Assembly: GCF_020515695.1 (NCBI RefSeq)
Contig: NZ_JAIWJA010000007.1
Location: 186,001-250,000 of the forward strand
Length of the DNA: 64,000 nt
DNA from: Pseudomonas sp. MWU16-30317
GTDB taxonomy: Bacteria > Pseudomonadota > Gammaproteobacteria > Pseudomonadales > Pseudomonadaceae
Direction: 5' to 3'
Position 1 is the stretch's first letter, and every line of letters starts with the position of its first letter. This document shows, one piece after another, positions 21,334 through 29,557 of this stretch. The notes beneath the pieces were generated by a model. The model ran no database searches. It was not told where the DNA came from and saw only the letters and a list, made by a program, of their open reading frames with translations. The position numbers and the translations under genes are program-made.

Positions 21334-22364
21334 AGTCCTGCCTCCCCGGGCTTGTGACTCGACATGGCGACGGCCCGCACCGAATCCCCCGGACTCATGC
21401 GCAGGCGCTTGGCGGTCAACGGGTCGACCACCAACGTGCCGGCGGCGACACGGGCAGGAGCGGCAGCCACACGGCACTCTTCACGCTTGCGGTTGTGCAT
21501 CAGGTACACCGGCGCGTCATCACCGGGCGTACCGATGGCCAGCACCAGCACCTGGCTGTCGTGCACGGCACGGATACGTGCGGTTTCGCATTCCAGCGCC
21601 GGACCGGCGTCGAAGATGTCGACATAGCCCTGATAGCTGAACCCTTCGCCCTTGAGCATCGACAGGGCCGGCTCGGTGTCGGTATGGACCTGGCCGATGA
21701 CCTCCCGCGCGGCCGGCGAGAGGAAGCAGGTATACAGTGGGAATTTGGGCATCAGCTCGGCAATGAAGGCTCGATTGCCGACGCCGTTGAGGTAATCCGC
21801 CTGGCTGAATTCCATCTTGAAGAAATGCCGCCCCAGGCTCTCCCAGAACGGTGAGCGACCAGCACTGTCGGACATGCCGCGCATCTCGGCGATCACCTTG
21901 CGCCCGAACAGCTGCGGGAACTCGGCGATGAACAGCAGGCGCGCCTTGGCCAGCAGTCGGCCATTGAGGCCCTTGCGCTGGTCTTCACGCAGGAACAGCG
22001 AGCACAGTTCGGAGTTGCCGGTCAGGTCGTTGGCGAGGAACAGGGTCGGGATTTCACGATAGATGTTCAGCTCCTGGGAGGCGCTGACCGTCAAGCCGAC
22101 CCTATAGTTGTACCAGGGCTCGCGCAGGCCCACCGCGCCAGCGATGGCCGAGATGCCAACCACGCTGCCATCGTCGTCTTCAAGCACGAACAGGTAATCG
22201 GCATCGCCACGCCCGGCCTCGCCCAGAAAGGTCCTCTCGGCCCAGGTCACGCGATGGGTCAGCCGCTCCTCATTCGCCGGCAGCGTGGTCAGCCCGGCCC
22301 CGGTTCCGCGGGCCAGTTCGAGCAGGGCTGGTAAATCGCTGCTGCGTACGGGACGAACGATCAT
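21330..22364 (-). CDS. aruG: arginine N-succinyltransferase, beta subunit (AruG)
   Basis: 344 aa. One of two homologous subunits that transfer succinyl from succinyl-CoA to arginine (or ornithine). It starts MIVRPVRSSDLPALLELARG with a GNAT-like fold. The NYRVGL, LTGNSELCSLFL, GLNGRLLAKARLLFIAEFP and SPFWESLGRHFFKMEFSQAD blocks are shared with AruF, and VDIFDAGPALECE corresponds to the conserved YxDIFDGGPT of the family. It lies between aruF and astD, as in P. aeruginosa aruCFGDBE. Confidence 0.95.
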   Translation of the reverse strand: MIVRPVRSSDLPALLELARGTGAGLTTLPANEERLTHRVTWAERTFLGEAGRGDADYLFVLEDDDGSVVGISAIAGAVGLREPWYNYRVGLTVSASQELNIYREIPTLFLANDLTGNSELCSLFLREDQRKGLNGRLLAKARLLFIAEFPQLFGRKVIAEMRGMSDSAGRSPFWESLGRHFFKMEFSQADYLNGVGNRAFIAELMPKFPLYTCFLSPAAREVIGQVHTDTEPALSMLKGEGFSYQGYVDIFDAGPALECETARIRAVHDSQVLVLAIGTPGDDAPVYLMHNRKREECRVAAAPARVAAGTLVVDPLTAKRLRMSPGDSVRAVAMSSHKPGEAGL

Positions 22365-22439
22365 GCTATCTCCTCAGCGCCGGTCAACCGACCGCCGCGA
22401 CACTCAACCAATGACACACTAGGGCAGGCGTGATGCCTG

Positions 22440-23456
22440 TCAGACCGCTACCAGGCGCACGCTCACGCCCTCTCCGACACCCAACGCTTCGGCGGCGGCC
22501 AGATCGAGCGCCACAGGCTTGCCCGGCACCCAGTCGAGTTCCAGCAACACGGCGCGGTAATCCTGCAACTGGCCGTTGGAAACCAGATATTGGCGCCCAC
22601 TGCGCCGGCCTTCTTCGATCTTGACCGGCACCACACGACTCTGGGCAATGGAGCGAATGCTCGAGACGCGCGCGTGCAGGGTCGGACCGCCATCGAAGAT
22701 ATCGATGTAGTGGTCCGTTTCGAAGCCTTCTCGCATCAGGATATCGAAGGTGATCTGCGCCCGCGGATGCACCTGGCCCATAGCCTCCTGAGCGGCATCG
22801 GGCAACAACGGTACGTAGATGGGGTAATGGGGCATCAACTCAGCGAGAAAGGTCCGGCTCTTGAGCCCGCACAGGCGCTCAGCAGCAGCGTAATTGAGGT
22901 CGAAGAAATTGCGCCCGATGGCATCCCAGAACGGTGATTCGCCGTGCTCGTCGCTGTAGCCGACGATTTCGGTGACCACCGAATCGGCGAAGCGCTCGGG
23001 ATGGCTGGCAACGAACAACAGACGCCCGCGCGAGTTGAGCTCCGACCAGGGCGTGCCCACCAGATCGGGGATCACATAGAAACTGGTCAGCAGGCTGTTG
23101 CCGGTGAGGTCGTGGCACTGCGACAACACATGAATCTTGTTGTGGATCTTCAGCTCGCGAGACGCGTGCACGAAGGTCTCGTTACGAAAACTGTAGAAGG
23201 GCTCGGAATAACCCGCCGAAGCGACGATGGCCGAACAGCCCACCAGACGCCCGCTGGCGGTGTCTTCAAGGACGAAGAAATAGCTTTCTTCGCCGTTGAA
23301 GCTGACTTCGGCGGCAAACGACGCTTCCGATGCGGCGATCTTGTCGCCCAGGCGCTCGATATCGTCCGGCAGCGAAGTAACACCGATGGGGCTGTCGGCA
23401 GCCAGACGCTTGACCTCGTCCAGATCAGCCGTTTGCGCGGGGCGCATGACCAGCAT
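22440..23456 (-). CDS. aruF: arginine N-succinyltransferase, alpha subunit (AruF)
   Basis: 338 aa from the ATG at 23456 (MLVMRPAQTADLDEVK); the 13 residues before it in frame are unlikely. It shows FFVLEDTASGRLVGCSAIVASAG, SFRNETFVHASRELKIHNKIHVLSQCHDLTGNSLLTSFYV, GESPFWDAIGRNFFDLNYAAAE and HYIDIFDGGPTLHARVSSIRSI, all matching P. aeruginosa AruF. It commits arginine to the succinylation route. It is clearly paralogous to AruG, and the two act as a heteromer. The gap of 75 bases to aruG contains no obvious gene. Confidence 0.95.
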   Translation of the reverse strand: MLVMRPAQTADLDEVKRLAADSPIGVTSLPDDIERLGDKIAASEASFAAEVSFNGEESYFFVLEDTASGRLVGCSAIVASAGYSEPFYSFRNETFVHASRELKIHNKIHVLSQCHDLTGNSLLTSFYVIPDLVGTPWSELNSRGRLLFVASHPERFADSVVTEIVGYSDEHGESPFWDAIGRNFFDLNYAAAERLCGLKSRTFLAELMPHYPIYVPLLPDAAQEAMGQVHPRAQITFDILMREGFETDHYIDIFDGGPTLHARVSSIRSIAQSRVVPVKIEEGRRSGRQYLVSNGQLQDYRAVLLELDWVPGKPVALDLAAAEALGVGEGVSVRLVAV

Positions 23457-23525
23457 GGGTGTCACTCCTGTCATTGAATCTTGAACAGGCAGCAAGCGAT
23501 GCCTGCTGCCGTTGATCGGCCTTGA

Positions 23526-24746
23526 TCAGGCCCGGGTAAGCTGTACGACGGCACGCTCGAAACGATCCAGGCCTTCGTCGATGTCGGCGTCTTCGATCAC
23601 CAGGCTCGGGGCGAAGCGCACGACGTCGGGGCCCGCTTGCAGGATCATCAGGTTCTGCTGTTCGGCAGCGTTGAAGAAATCCTTGGCCCGGCCTTTCCAG
23701 GCATCGGTCAGCACACAGCCCAGCAACAGCCCCATGCCACGGACCTCGCTGAAAACGCCGTACTTTTCACCGATGGCTTGCAGGCGGGTCACGAAGCGCG
23801 TGTGCTTGGCGCGAACACCGGCACGCACTTCAGGGGTATTGATGACGTCCATCACCGCCTCGCCCACCGCGCAGGCCAAGGCATTGCCACCGTAGGTGGT
23901 CCCGTGCACGCCCACGGAGAAGTGCTTGGCCAGTTTTTCGGTAGTCAGCATGGCGCCCATGGGGAATCCGCCACCCAGGCTCTTGGCGCTGGAGAGGATG
24001 TCCGGAGTCACGCCATAGTTGATGTAGGTGAACAGCTCGCCGCTGCGCCCCATGCCGCTTTGCACTTCATCGAATACCAACAGTGCGTTGAACTGATCGC
24101 ACAGCGCGCGGGCACCTTCAAGGTAGGCTTTGTCGGCCGGCAAGACGCCGCCCTCGCCCTGGATCGGCTCCAGCACGACGGCGCAGGTCTTGTCGGATAC
24201 GGCGGCCTTGAGGGCAGCCAGGTCGTTGTAAGGCACATGGGTGATGCCGGTGATTTTCGGACCGAAACCGTCGGAATACTTGGGCTGGCCGCCCACGCTG
24301 ACGGTGAACAGGGTGCGGCCGTGGAAGCTGTTGGTGGCGGCGATGATCTCGTACTTCTCGGCACCATAATTGTCACTGGCCACGCGGCGGGCCAGCTTGA
24401 AGGCGGCCTCGTTGGCTTCGGCGCCGGAGTTGCAGAAGAACACGCGCTCGGCGAAAGTGGCGTCGACCAGTTTTTTGGCGAGGCGCAGGGCCGGCTCGTT
24501 GGTGAACACATTGGACACGTGCCACAACTTGTTGGCCTGCTCGGTCAGTGCGCCGACCAGCGCCGGATGGGCGTGGCCCAGCACGTTGACGGCGATGCCG
24601 CCGGAGAAGTCGATGAGCTCGCGCCCAGCTTGGTCCCAGACTCGAGAGCCCGCGCCACGTACGGGGATGAACCCGGCCGGTGCATAGTTGGGAACCATTA
24701 CCTGGTCGAAATCGGCGCGTTGCACCTGAGCATGCTCAACGGACAT
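23526..24746 (-). CDS. aruC: succinylornithine/acetylornithine aminotransferase (AruC)
   Basis: 406 aa from the ATG at 24746 (MSVEHAQVQRADFDQVMVPNYAPAGF). A class III PLP transaminase: GAEANEAAFKLARR and LFTVSVGGQPKYSDGF form the cofactor pocket, LVFDEVQSGMGRSGELF holds the conserved Asp, and SSAKSLGGGFPMGAML contains the PLP Lys. It converts N-succinylornithine to the semialdehyde and in Pseudomonas also serves as acetylornithine aminotransferase, so it links catabolism and synthesis. First gene of the aru operon; probable ArgR sites lie upstream. Confidence 0.95.
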   Translation of the reverse strand: MSVEHAQVQRADFDQVMVPNYAPAGFIPVRGAGSRVWDQAGRELIDFSGGIAVNVLGHAHPALVGALTEQANKLWHVSNVFTNEPALRLAKKLVDATFAERVFFCNSGAEANEAAFKLARRVASDNYGAEKYEIIAATNSFHGRTLFTVSVGGQPKYSDGFGPKITGITHVPYNDLAALKAAVSDKTCAVVLEPIQGEGGVLPADKAYLEGARALCDQFNALLVFDEVQSGMGRSGELFTYINYGVTPDILSSAKSLGGGFPMGAMLTTEKLAKHFSVGVHGTTYGGNALACAVGEAVMDVINTPEVRAGVRAKHTRFVTRLQAIGEKYGVFSEVRGMGLLLGCVLTDAWKGRAKDFFNAAEQQNLMILQAGPDVVRFAPSLVIEDADIDEGLDRFERAVVQLTRA

Positions 24747-24823
24747 CAGAGTCTCCTGGAGAGAAACGCCGGCCGAGGACGGCAGGCGGTAAAAGGATTG
24801 TAAGGACTGCACGCGAGCGGGCC

Positions 24824-24891
24824 TTGCCGCCAAGCGACAACTTCTTATAGCGGCACACCCGGCCTGCAAAGAGGTTGTCGACGATGCGACA
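24824..24891 (-). promoter_or_regulatory. ArgR half-sites upstream of aruC
   Basis: On the minus strand TGTCGC-N8-AA (24824-24839) matches the P. aeruginosa ArgR half-site exactly, and a degenerate GCTCGC follows after the expected N5. A second TGTCGC with an AA at N9 is at 24875-24891, just upstream of a possible TTTGCA...TATAAG promoter. The relative use of the two sites is uncertain. Confidence 0.55.
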
Positions 24892-24981
24892 TATACCGTC
24901 ACAAAAGCGCAGTTTAAACGCTGTGAGGCCGAATGGCACGGCTGTTCAGCCGACGTTGCCACGGGGGACGCTTGGGAGCCT

Positions 24982-25965
24982 TTAGCCGCGCTCGGCAGAC
25001 ACCGGGGATAGCTCGAACGGGCTGCTGCTGCGCCGCTGGTTGCGGTCTTCGCGGGGGGTGGCGCCGAAGAAGTTGCGATAGGCGCTGGAGAAGTGCGGCC
25101 CCGACGAGAAGCCGCAGGACAGGCCGATCTGAATGATCGATTTGCTGGTCTGCATGAGCATCTGCCGGGCCTTGTTCAGGCGCAGCTCCAGGTAGTACTG
25201 GCTGGGGACGCGATTGAGGTACTGCTTGAAGATCCGCTCCAGCTGGCGTCGCGACACGCACACGTGCTGGGCGATTTCATCGGTGGTCAGCGGCTCTTCG
25301 ATGTTGGCTTCCATCAGCAACACGGCCTGGGTCAGCTTGGGATGGCTGGAGCCCAGGCGATTCTGCAGCGGAATGCGTTGGCGCTCACCGCCCTCGCGGA
25401 TACGCTCGACCACCAGTTCTTCCGACACCGCACCGGCAAGCTCGGCGCCGTGATCACGGGCCAGCACCGCCAGCAACAGGTCGAGCACCGACAGCCCGCC
25501 ACAGGCGGTCATGCGGTCGCGGTCCCAGTCGAACAAGTGGCTGGTCGCGATGACCTTGGGGTAGCGCTCGGCGAAATCATCTTGCCAGCGCCAGTGCACC
25601 GCCGCCCGATAGCCGTCCAGCAGCCCCAGTTGCGCCAGCGGATAGACCCCGGCCGACAGCCCGCCGATGACACAACCACTGCGCACAAGCTGCTTGAGCG
25701 CGCTGCTCAGGGCGCCACTCAGGGCTGCCGGTGGTTCGTCCGCCAACAGGAACAGCTTGCTGCAACCCTCCAGGCGCCCCGCCCACGGCTCGCCCGGCAA
25801 GCGCCAGGCGCTCCCCTCAATCGGCGTTTCGGCCTGCAGGAACAACAGCTCGTAGCTGACATCCGGATGCACCCGCTGGGCGACACGCAAGGCTTCTTCG
25901 GCCAGGGCCAAAGTCAGGGCCTTGGCGCTGGGCCAGATCAGAAAACCAATTCGTTGGGCTGTCAT
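24982..25965 (-). CDS. argR: arginine-responsive AraC-family regulator ArgR
   Basis: 327 aa. The N-terminal DJ-1/PfpI-like sensor domain (residues about 5-190) contains RIGFLIWPSAKALTLALAEEALRVAQ and GGLSAGVYPLAQLGLLDGYRAAVHWRWQDDF. The C-terminal AraC DNA-binding domain (about 215-315) carries TTDEIAQHVCVSRRQLERIFKQYLNRVPSQYYLELRLNKARQML and SCGFSSGPHFSSAYRNFFG. Pseudomonas ArgR activates aot and aru and represses arginine synthesis genes. It lies between the transport and catabolic operons, 144 bases from aotP, and is probably transcribed with aot. Confidence 0.95.
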   Translation of the reverse strand: MTAQRIGFLIWPSAKALTLALAEEALRVAQRVHPDVSYELLFLQAETPIEGSAWRLPGEPWAGRLEGCSKLFLLADEPPAALSGALSSALKQLVRSGCVIGGLSAGVYPLAQLGLLDGYRAAVHWRWQDDFAERYPKVIATSHLFDWDRDRMTACGGLSVLDLLLAVLARDHGAELAGAVSEELVVERIREGGERQRIPLQNRLGSSHPKLTQAVLLMEANIEEPLTTDEIAQHVCVSRRQLERIFKQYLNRVPSQYYLELRLNKARQMLMQTSKSIIQIGLSCGFSSGPHFSSAYRNFFGATPREDRNQRRSSSPFELSPVSAERG

Positions 25966-26109
25966 GGGATACGGTCCGAAACCTGTTCAATGTCGCTGGC
26001 CGGATGCCTGGGCACCCTGGAAATCCATCCGGTCAAACCGCGAGGTACGCAGCATGCCTTGTTTCTTCGCCCGGTGGCAGCGGCGAACTGTATCAATGCT
26101 CGATCCGGC

Positions 26110-26874
26110 CTATTTGAGGCTGCCGGATAGAAACTGCTGCAAACGTTCGGACTGCGGATTGCTCAACACCTGACGTGGATCGCCCTGCTCCTCGATACGG
26201 CCCTGATGGAGAAAAATCAGCTGATTGGACACTTCTCGGGCAAAGCCCATCTCGTGCGTGACCACCACCATGGTCCGGCCTTCCAGGGCCAGGCCTTTCA
26301 TGACCTTGAGTACGTCGCCGACCAGCTCGGGATCGAGCGCTGAAGTGGGCTCGTCGAACAGCATCACCTCGGGTTCCACCGCCAGCGCCCGGGCGATCGC
26401 CACCCGCTGCTGCTCGCCACCGGACATGTGGCCGGGATAGGCATCCTTGCGGTGCCCGACGCCAACCTTGGCAAGATAATGCTCGGCCTTTTCGAGCGCC
26501 TCGCGCTTGCTCATGCCGAGCACGTGCATCGGCACTTCAATGACGTTTTCGAGGGCGGTCATGTGCGACCACAGGTTGAAATGCTGGAACACCATGGCCA
26601 GCCGCGAACGCAAGCGTTGCAGCTGTTTGGGGTCGGCAGCCCGCAGCGCGCCGTCCTTGCCAGGCACCAGCGCCAGCTCTTCGTTATTGAGCAGGATACG
26701 CCCGGCATGGGGTTGCTCCAGCAGGTTGATGCAGCGCAGGAACGTACTCTTGCCCGAACCGCTGGAGCCGATGATGCTGATGACATCGCCGGCCTTGGCG
26801 GCCAGCGACACGCCCTTGAGCACCTCGTGGCTGCCGTAGCGTTTGTGCAGGTCCTGGACTTCGAGTTTGTACAT
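26110..26874 (-). CDS. aotP: arginine/ornithine ABC transporter ATPase AotP
   Basis: 254 aa from the ATG at 26874 (MYKLEVQDLHKRYGSHEVLKG). A complete ABC ATPase: Walker A GSSGSGKST, Q-loop, signature SGGEQQRV, Walker B VMLFDEPTSALD, and the H-loop VVVTHEMGF. It drives uptake through AotQ and AotM. In P. aeruginosa an extra gene (PA0891, aotO) separates aotM from aotP; here only 46 bases do, so it is missing. Confidence 0.95.
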   Translation of the reverse strand: MYKLEVQDLHKRYGSHEVLKGVSLAAKAGDVISIIGSSGSGKSTFLRCINLLEQPHAGRILLNNEELALVPGKDGALRAADPKQLQRLRSRLAMVFQHFNLWSHMTALENVIEVPMHVLGMSKREALEKAEHYLAKVGVGHRKDAYPGHMSGGEQQRVAIARALAVEPEVMLFDEPTSALDPELVGDVLKVMKGLALEGRTMVVVTHEMGFAREVSNQLIFLHQGRIEEQGDPRQVLSNPQSERLQQFLSGSLK

Positions 26875-26920
26875 ATTCAGCGGTCTCAATCGGCGCTCGG
26901 GCGCCTGTGACGAAAAAGGC

Positions 26921-27616
26921 TCAGTGACGCGGCGCCATGTAGCCCAGCCAGCGGCGCTCGGCGCGCTTGAACAGGCGGACAAGGATGAAGGTCAGGCACA
27001 GATAGAACGCCCCGGCGGTGATGTACGCCTCGAACGGGAAGTAATACTTGGCGTAGACCGTCTGCGCAGCACCGGTGATATCCATGAGGGTAACGATGGA
27101 CGCCAGACTGGTGGTCTGCAGCATCATGATCACCTCGTTGCTGTATTGCGGCAGCGCCCGGCGCAAGGCCGAGGGCAGCAGGATGCGCCGATACAGCTGG
27201 CGCGGCGACATGCCCATGGCGCGGGCGGCCTCGATCTCGCCCGGCGGCGTGGCGCGCAAGCTGCCTGCAATGATCTCGGCGGTGTAGGCACTGGTATTGA
27301 TCGCAAACGCCAGGCAGGCGCAGAAGGTCGCGCTCTTGAGCAGCGGCCAGAACAGGCTCTCGCGCACGGCGGCGAACTGCGACAGACCGTAGTAGATCAG
27401 AAACAACTGCACCAGCATCGGCGTGCCGCGGATCACGTAGGTGTAGAACCACGCCGGCCAGTTGATCAGGCGGTTCTTCGAGACCCGCATCAGCGCCAGC
27501 GGCAAGGCCGCCAGCAAGCCGAAAAACAGCGAAATGCCCAGCAGCTTGAGGGTTTCGAGCATGCCCCAGAAGTACAGTGGCAGATTGGCCCAGACCACGT
27601 GGTAATCGAATATCAC
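26921..27616 (-). CDS. aotM: arginine/ornithine ABC transporter permease AotM
   Basis: 231 aa, inner-membrane permease of the HisM type. It starts MIFDYHVVWANLPLYFWGMLETLKLLG. Hydrophobic segments alternate with the coupling EAA loop GEIEAARAMGMSPRQLYRRILLPSALRRALPQY, which docks on AotP. It pairs with AotQ, which lies 10 bases upstream. Confidence 0.94.
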   Translation of the reverse strand: MIFDYHVVWANLPLYFWGMLETLKLLGISLFFGLLAALPLALMRVSKNRLINWPAWFYTYVIRGTPMLVQLFLIYYGLSQFAAVRESLFWPLLKSATFCACLAFAINTSAYTAEIIAGSLRATPPGEIEAARAMGMSPRQLYRRILLPSALRRALPQYSNEVIMMLQTTSLASIVTLMDITGAAQTVYAKYYFPFEAYITAGAFYLCLTFILVRLFKRAERRWLGYMAPRH

Positions 27617-27626
27617 AGCAACCCCC

Positions 27627-28316
27627 TCACAGATCGGCCATCCGCACGCCCACCGAATAGCGGCGCTCGACCCAGCGCAGCACCAGCAGCGACACGCTGG
27701 TCAGCACCAGGTACATGCCCGCCACGGCAAGGTAGAAGGTAAAGGGCTTGCCGGTAGCGTCACCGGCCTGCTTGGCCTTGAACATCATGTCTTGCAGGCC
27801 GACTACCGACACCAGCGCCGTAGCCTTGGTAAGCACCAGCCAGTTATTGGTGAACCCCGGGATCGCCAGGCGAATCATCTGCGGCACCAGCACCCGGAAG
27901 AACACCTTCAGCCGACTCATGCCATAGGCGATACCCGCTTCGGCCTGGCCCTTGGGGATGGCCATGAACGCGCCGCGAAAGGTCTCGGACAGGTAGGCGC
28001 CAAAAATGAAGCCCAGGGTGAAGATGCCCGACACCAGCGGATCGAGGTCGATGTAGTCGTCATGCCCCAACAGCGGCGCGACGGTATTGAGCAGCACCTG
28101 GCCGCCGTAGAAGATCAGCAGTATCAACACCAGGTCGGGGATGCCGCGGATCACCGTCGAATACAGGTCGCCCAACCATGCCACCCAGCGCACCGGCGAC
28201 AGGCGCATGGCGACGCTGATCAGCCCCAGGGCGATGGCCAGCGCCATCGAACACAAAGCCAGCTCCAGCGTCAGCCATGCTCCGTCGAGAATGACGGCAC
28301 CGTAACCGCTCAGCAC
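27627..28316 (-). CDS. aotQ: arginine/ornithine ABC transporter permease AotQ
   Basis: 229 aa if started at GTG 28316 (VLSGYGAVILDGAWLTLEL). I chose this because it gives the family length and start; the ATG at 28415 would add 33 residues that overlap a REP-proximal spacer and look non-coding. It has five or so membrane segments and the EAA loop KGQAEAGIAYGMSRLKVFFRVLVPQMIRLAIPGF. It forms the heterodimeric channel with AotM. Confidence 0.9.
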   Translation of the reverse strand: MLSGYGAVILDGAWLTLELALCSMALAIALGLISVAMRLSPVRWVAWLGDLYSTVIRGIPDLVLILLIFYGGQVLLNTVAPLLGHDDYIDLDPLVSGIFTLGFIFGAYLSETFRGAFMAIPKGQAEAGIAYGMSRLKVFFRVLVPQMIRLAIPGFTNNWLVLTKATALVSVVGLQDMMFKAKQAGDATGKPFTFYLAVAGMYLVLTSVSLLVLRWVERRYSVGVRMADL

Positions 28317-28423
28317 AGGCAAAAGCCATTGGTCATCGAAATGTTCTCCAGCAGAATGTTCTTCAGCAAAACGAACAATGGCGTGCGCCACGCCAAAGCC
28401 CGCAGCGCACACCATTACAGCCC

Positions 28424-28450
28424 CTGTAGCGAGGGGGCCTGCCTGCGATA
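28424..28450. repeat. single REP
   Basis: TGTAGCGAGGGGGCCTGCCTGC is one REP unit without a clear inverted partner, between aotJ and aotQ. It is well placed to reduce readthrough so that the binding protein AotJ is made in excess. Confidence 0.65.
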
Positions 28451-28453
28451 TGG

Positions 28454-29230
28454 TTATTGCCCGTAGATATCGAAGTCGAAGTACTTGTCCTGGATCTTCT
28501 TGTAGGTGCCGTTGGCGCGGATCGCGGTGATGGCAGCGTTCAAGCGGTCGAGGTCAGCCTGGTCGCCTTTGCGCACAGCGATGCCGATGCCGTCACCGAA
28601 GTACTTGGCGTCGGTGAACGCCGGACCGGTGAAAGCGTAGCCTTTGCCGGCGTCGGTGTTGAGGAAACCGTCCTGCAGCAGCGTGGCGTCAGCCAGGGTA
28701 CCGTCGAGGCGACCGGCGCTGACGTCCAGGTAGATTTCGTTCTGCGAGCTGTAGGGCTTGACCTCGACACCCAGCGGCTGCAGCACTTCGGTGGCGAAAC
28801 GTTCGTGGATCGAACCACGCTGCACGCCGATGACCTTGCCCTTGAGCTCGGCCATGCTGTCGCTGACCGTGGTGCCCTGCTTCATCACCAGGCGCGCCGG
28901 GGTGTTGTAGTACTTGTTGGTGAAGTCCACCGATTGCTTGCGCTCGTCGGTGATCGACATGGACGACAGGATGGCGTCGATCTTGCGCACTTTGAGCGCC
29001 GGGATCAGGCCATCGAACGGTTGCTCGACCCAAGTGCACTTGACCTTCATCTCGGCGCACAGGGCGTTGCCGATGTCGTAGTCGAAGCCGACGATGCTGC
29101 CATCCGGAGCCTTGGACGCAAACGGAGGATAAGCAGCCTCGATACCGATCTTCAGCGGTTTTTCATCGGCGAAGGCCGACATCGACAGCACGGACAATGC
29201 CAGGGCACCAAACAGGGCGAGCTTCTTCAT
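28454..29230 (-). CDS. aotJ: arginine/ornithine periplasmic binding protein AotJ
   Basis: 258 aa from the ATG at 29230. A signal peptide MKKLALFGALALSVLSMSAFA is cleaved before DEKPLKIGIEAAYPPFASKAPDGSIVGFDYDIGNALCAEM. SBP_bac_3 fold; LSSMSITDERKQSVDFTNKYYNTPARLV and YFGDGIGIAVRKGDQADLDRLNAAITAIRANGTYKKI are typical of basic amino acid binding proteins (HisJ/ArgT). It delivers arginine and ornithine to AotQM. First gene of the aot operon, with an exact ArgR half-site upstream. Confidence 0.95.
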   Translation of the reverse strand: MKKLALFGALALSVLSMSAFADEKPLKIGIEAAYPPFASKAPDGSIVGFDYDIGNALCAEMKVKCTWVEQPFDGLIPALKVRKIDAILSSMSITDERKQSVDFTNKYYNTPARLVMKQGTTVSDSMAELKGKVIGVQRGSIHERFATEVLQPLGVEVKPYSSQNEIYLDVSAGRLDGTLADATLLQDGFLNTDAGKGYAFTGPAFTDAKYFGDGIGIAVRKGDQADLDRLNAAITAIRANGTYKKIQDKYFDFDIYGQ

Positions 29231-29374
29231 AGGTGAAGACTCCAACGAAAGCGGGCAGTAAAAAGCAGAATGGGGGCGAACCCAGTATGCGAGGGGATAC
29301 GACAAAGAATGAAATCGGTGGTCGATCAGGGTCGACAATTGACGCGCATTTTAACGACCGATGGCCGGCCGATA

Positions 29375-29390
29375 TTTCTTCAATGCGACA
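29375..29390 (-). promoter_or_regulatory. ArgR half-site upstream of aotJ
   Basis: On the minus strand TGTCGCATTGAAGAAA is an exact TGTCGC-N8-AA, about 145 bases before the aotJ start. TGTCGA and TGTCGT variants occur nearer the gene (about 29333 and 29300). This fits activation of aot by ArgR. The gap 29231-29557 otherwise holds only a REP pair. Confidence 0.55.
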
Positions 29391-29465
29391 AGTAGTTATA
29401 GATGCACCAAGTTGGCGCCGAGTGGGAGTTGACTAAAAACGGATATTCTGAAATCACCAAAAACC

Positions 29466-29550
29466 CAGTGGGAGCGGAGCATGCCCGCGAAGACGCCTGT
29501 CGCAACGACGCGAATCAAAGGCTTCGCGGGCAAAGCCCGCTCCCACTGGG
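29466..29550. repeat. REP pair (GGGAGCGG...GCCCGCGAAG type)
   Basis: CCAGTGGGAGCGGAGCATGCCCGCGAAG at the left and CTTCGCGGGCAAAGCCCGCTCCCACTGG at the right form a long inverted pair. It sits just after the acsA stop codon. Confidence 0.9.
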
Positions 29551-29557
29551 ACCGAGG

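Noticed and set aside
21334..21477. N-terminal extension of astD
   Set aside because: It lies within the aruG coding region, reads as Arg/Gly/His-rich shadow sequence, and the ATG at 21333 overlaps the aruG stop in the standard ATGA.
24747..24962. N-terminal extension of aruC
   Set aside because: It covers the ArgR site and promoter region and has no similarity to aminotransferases.
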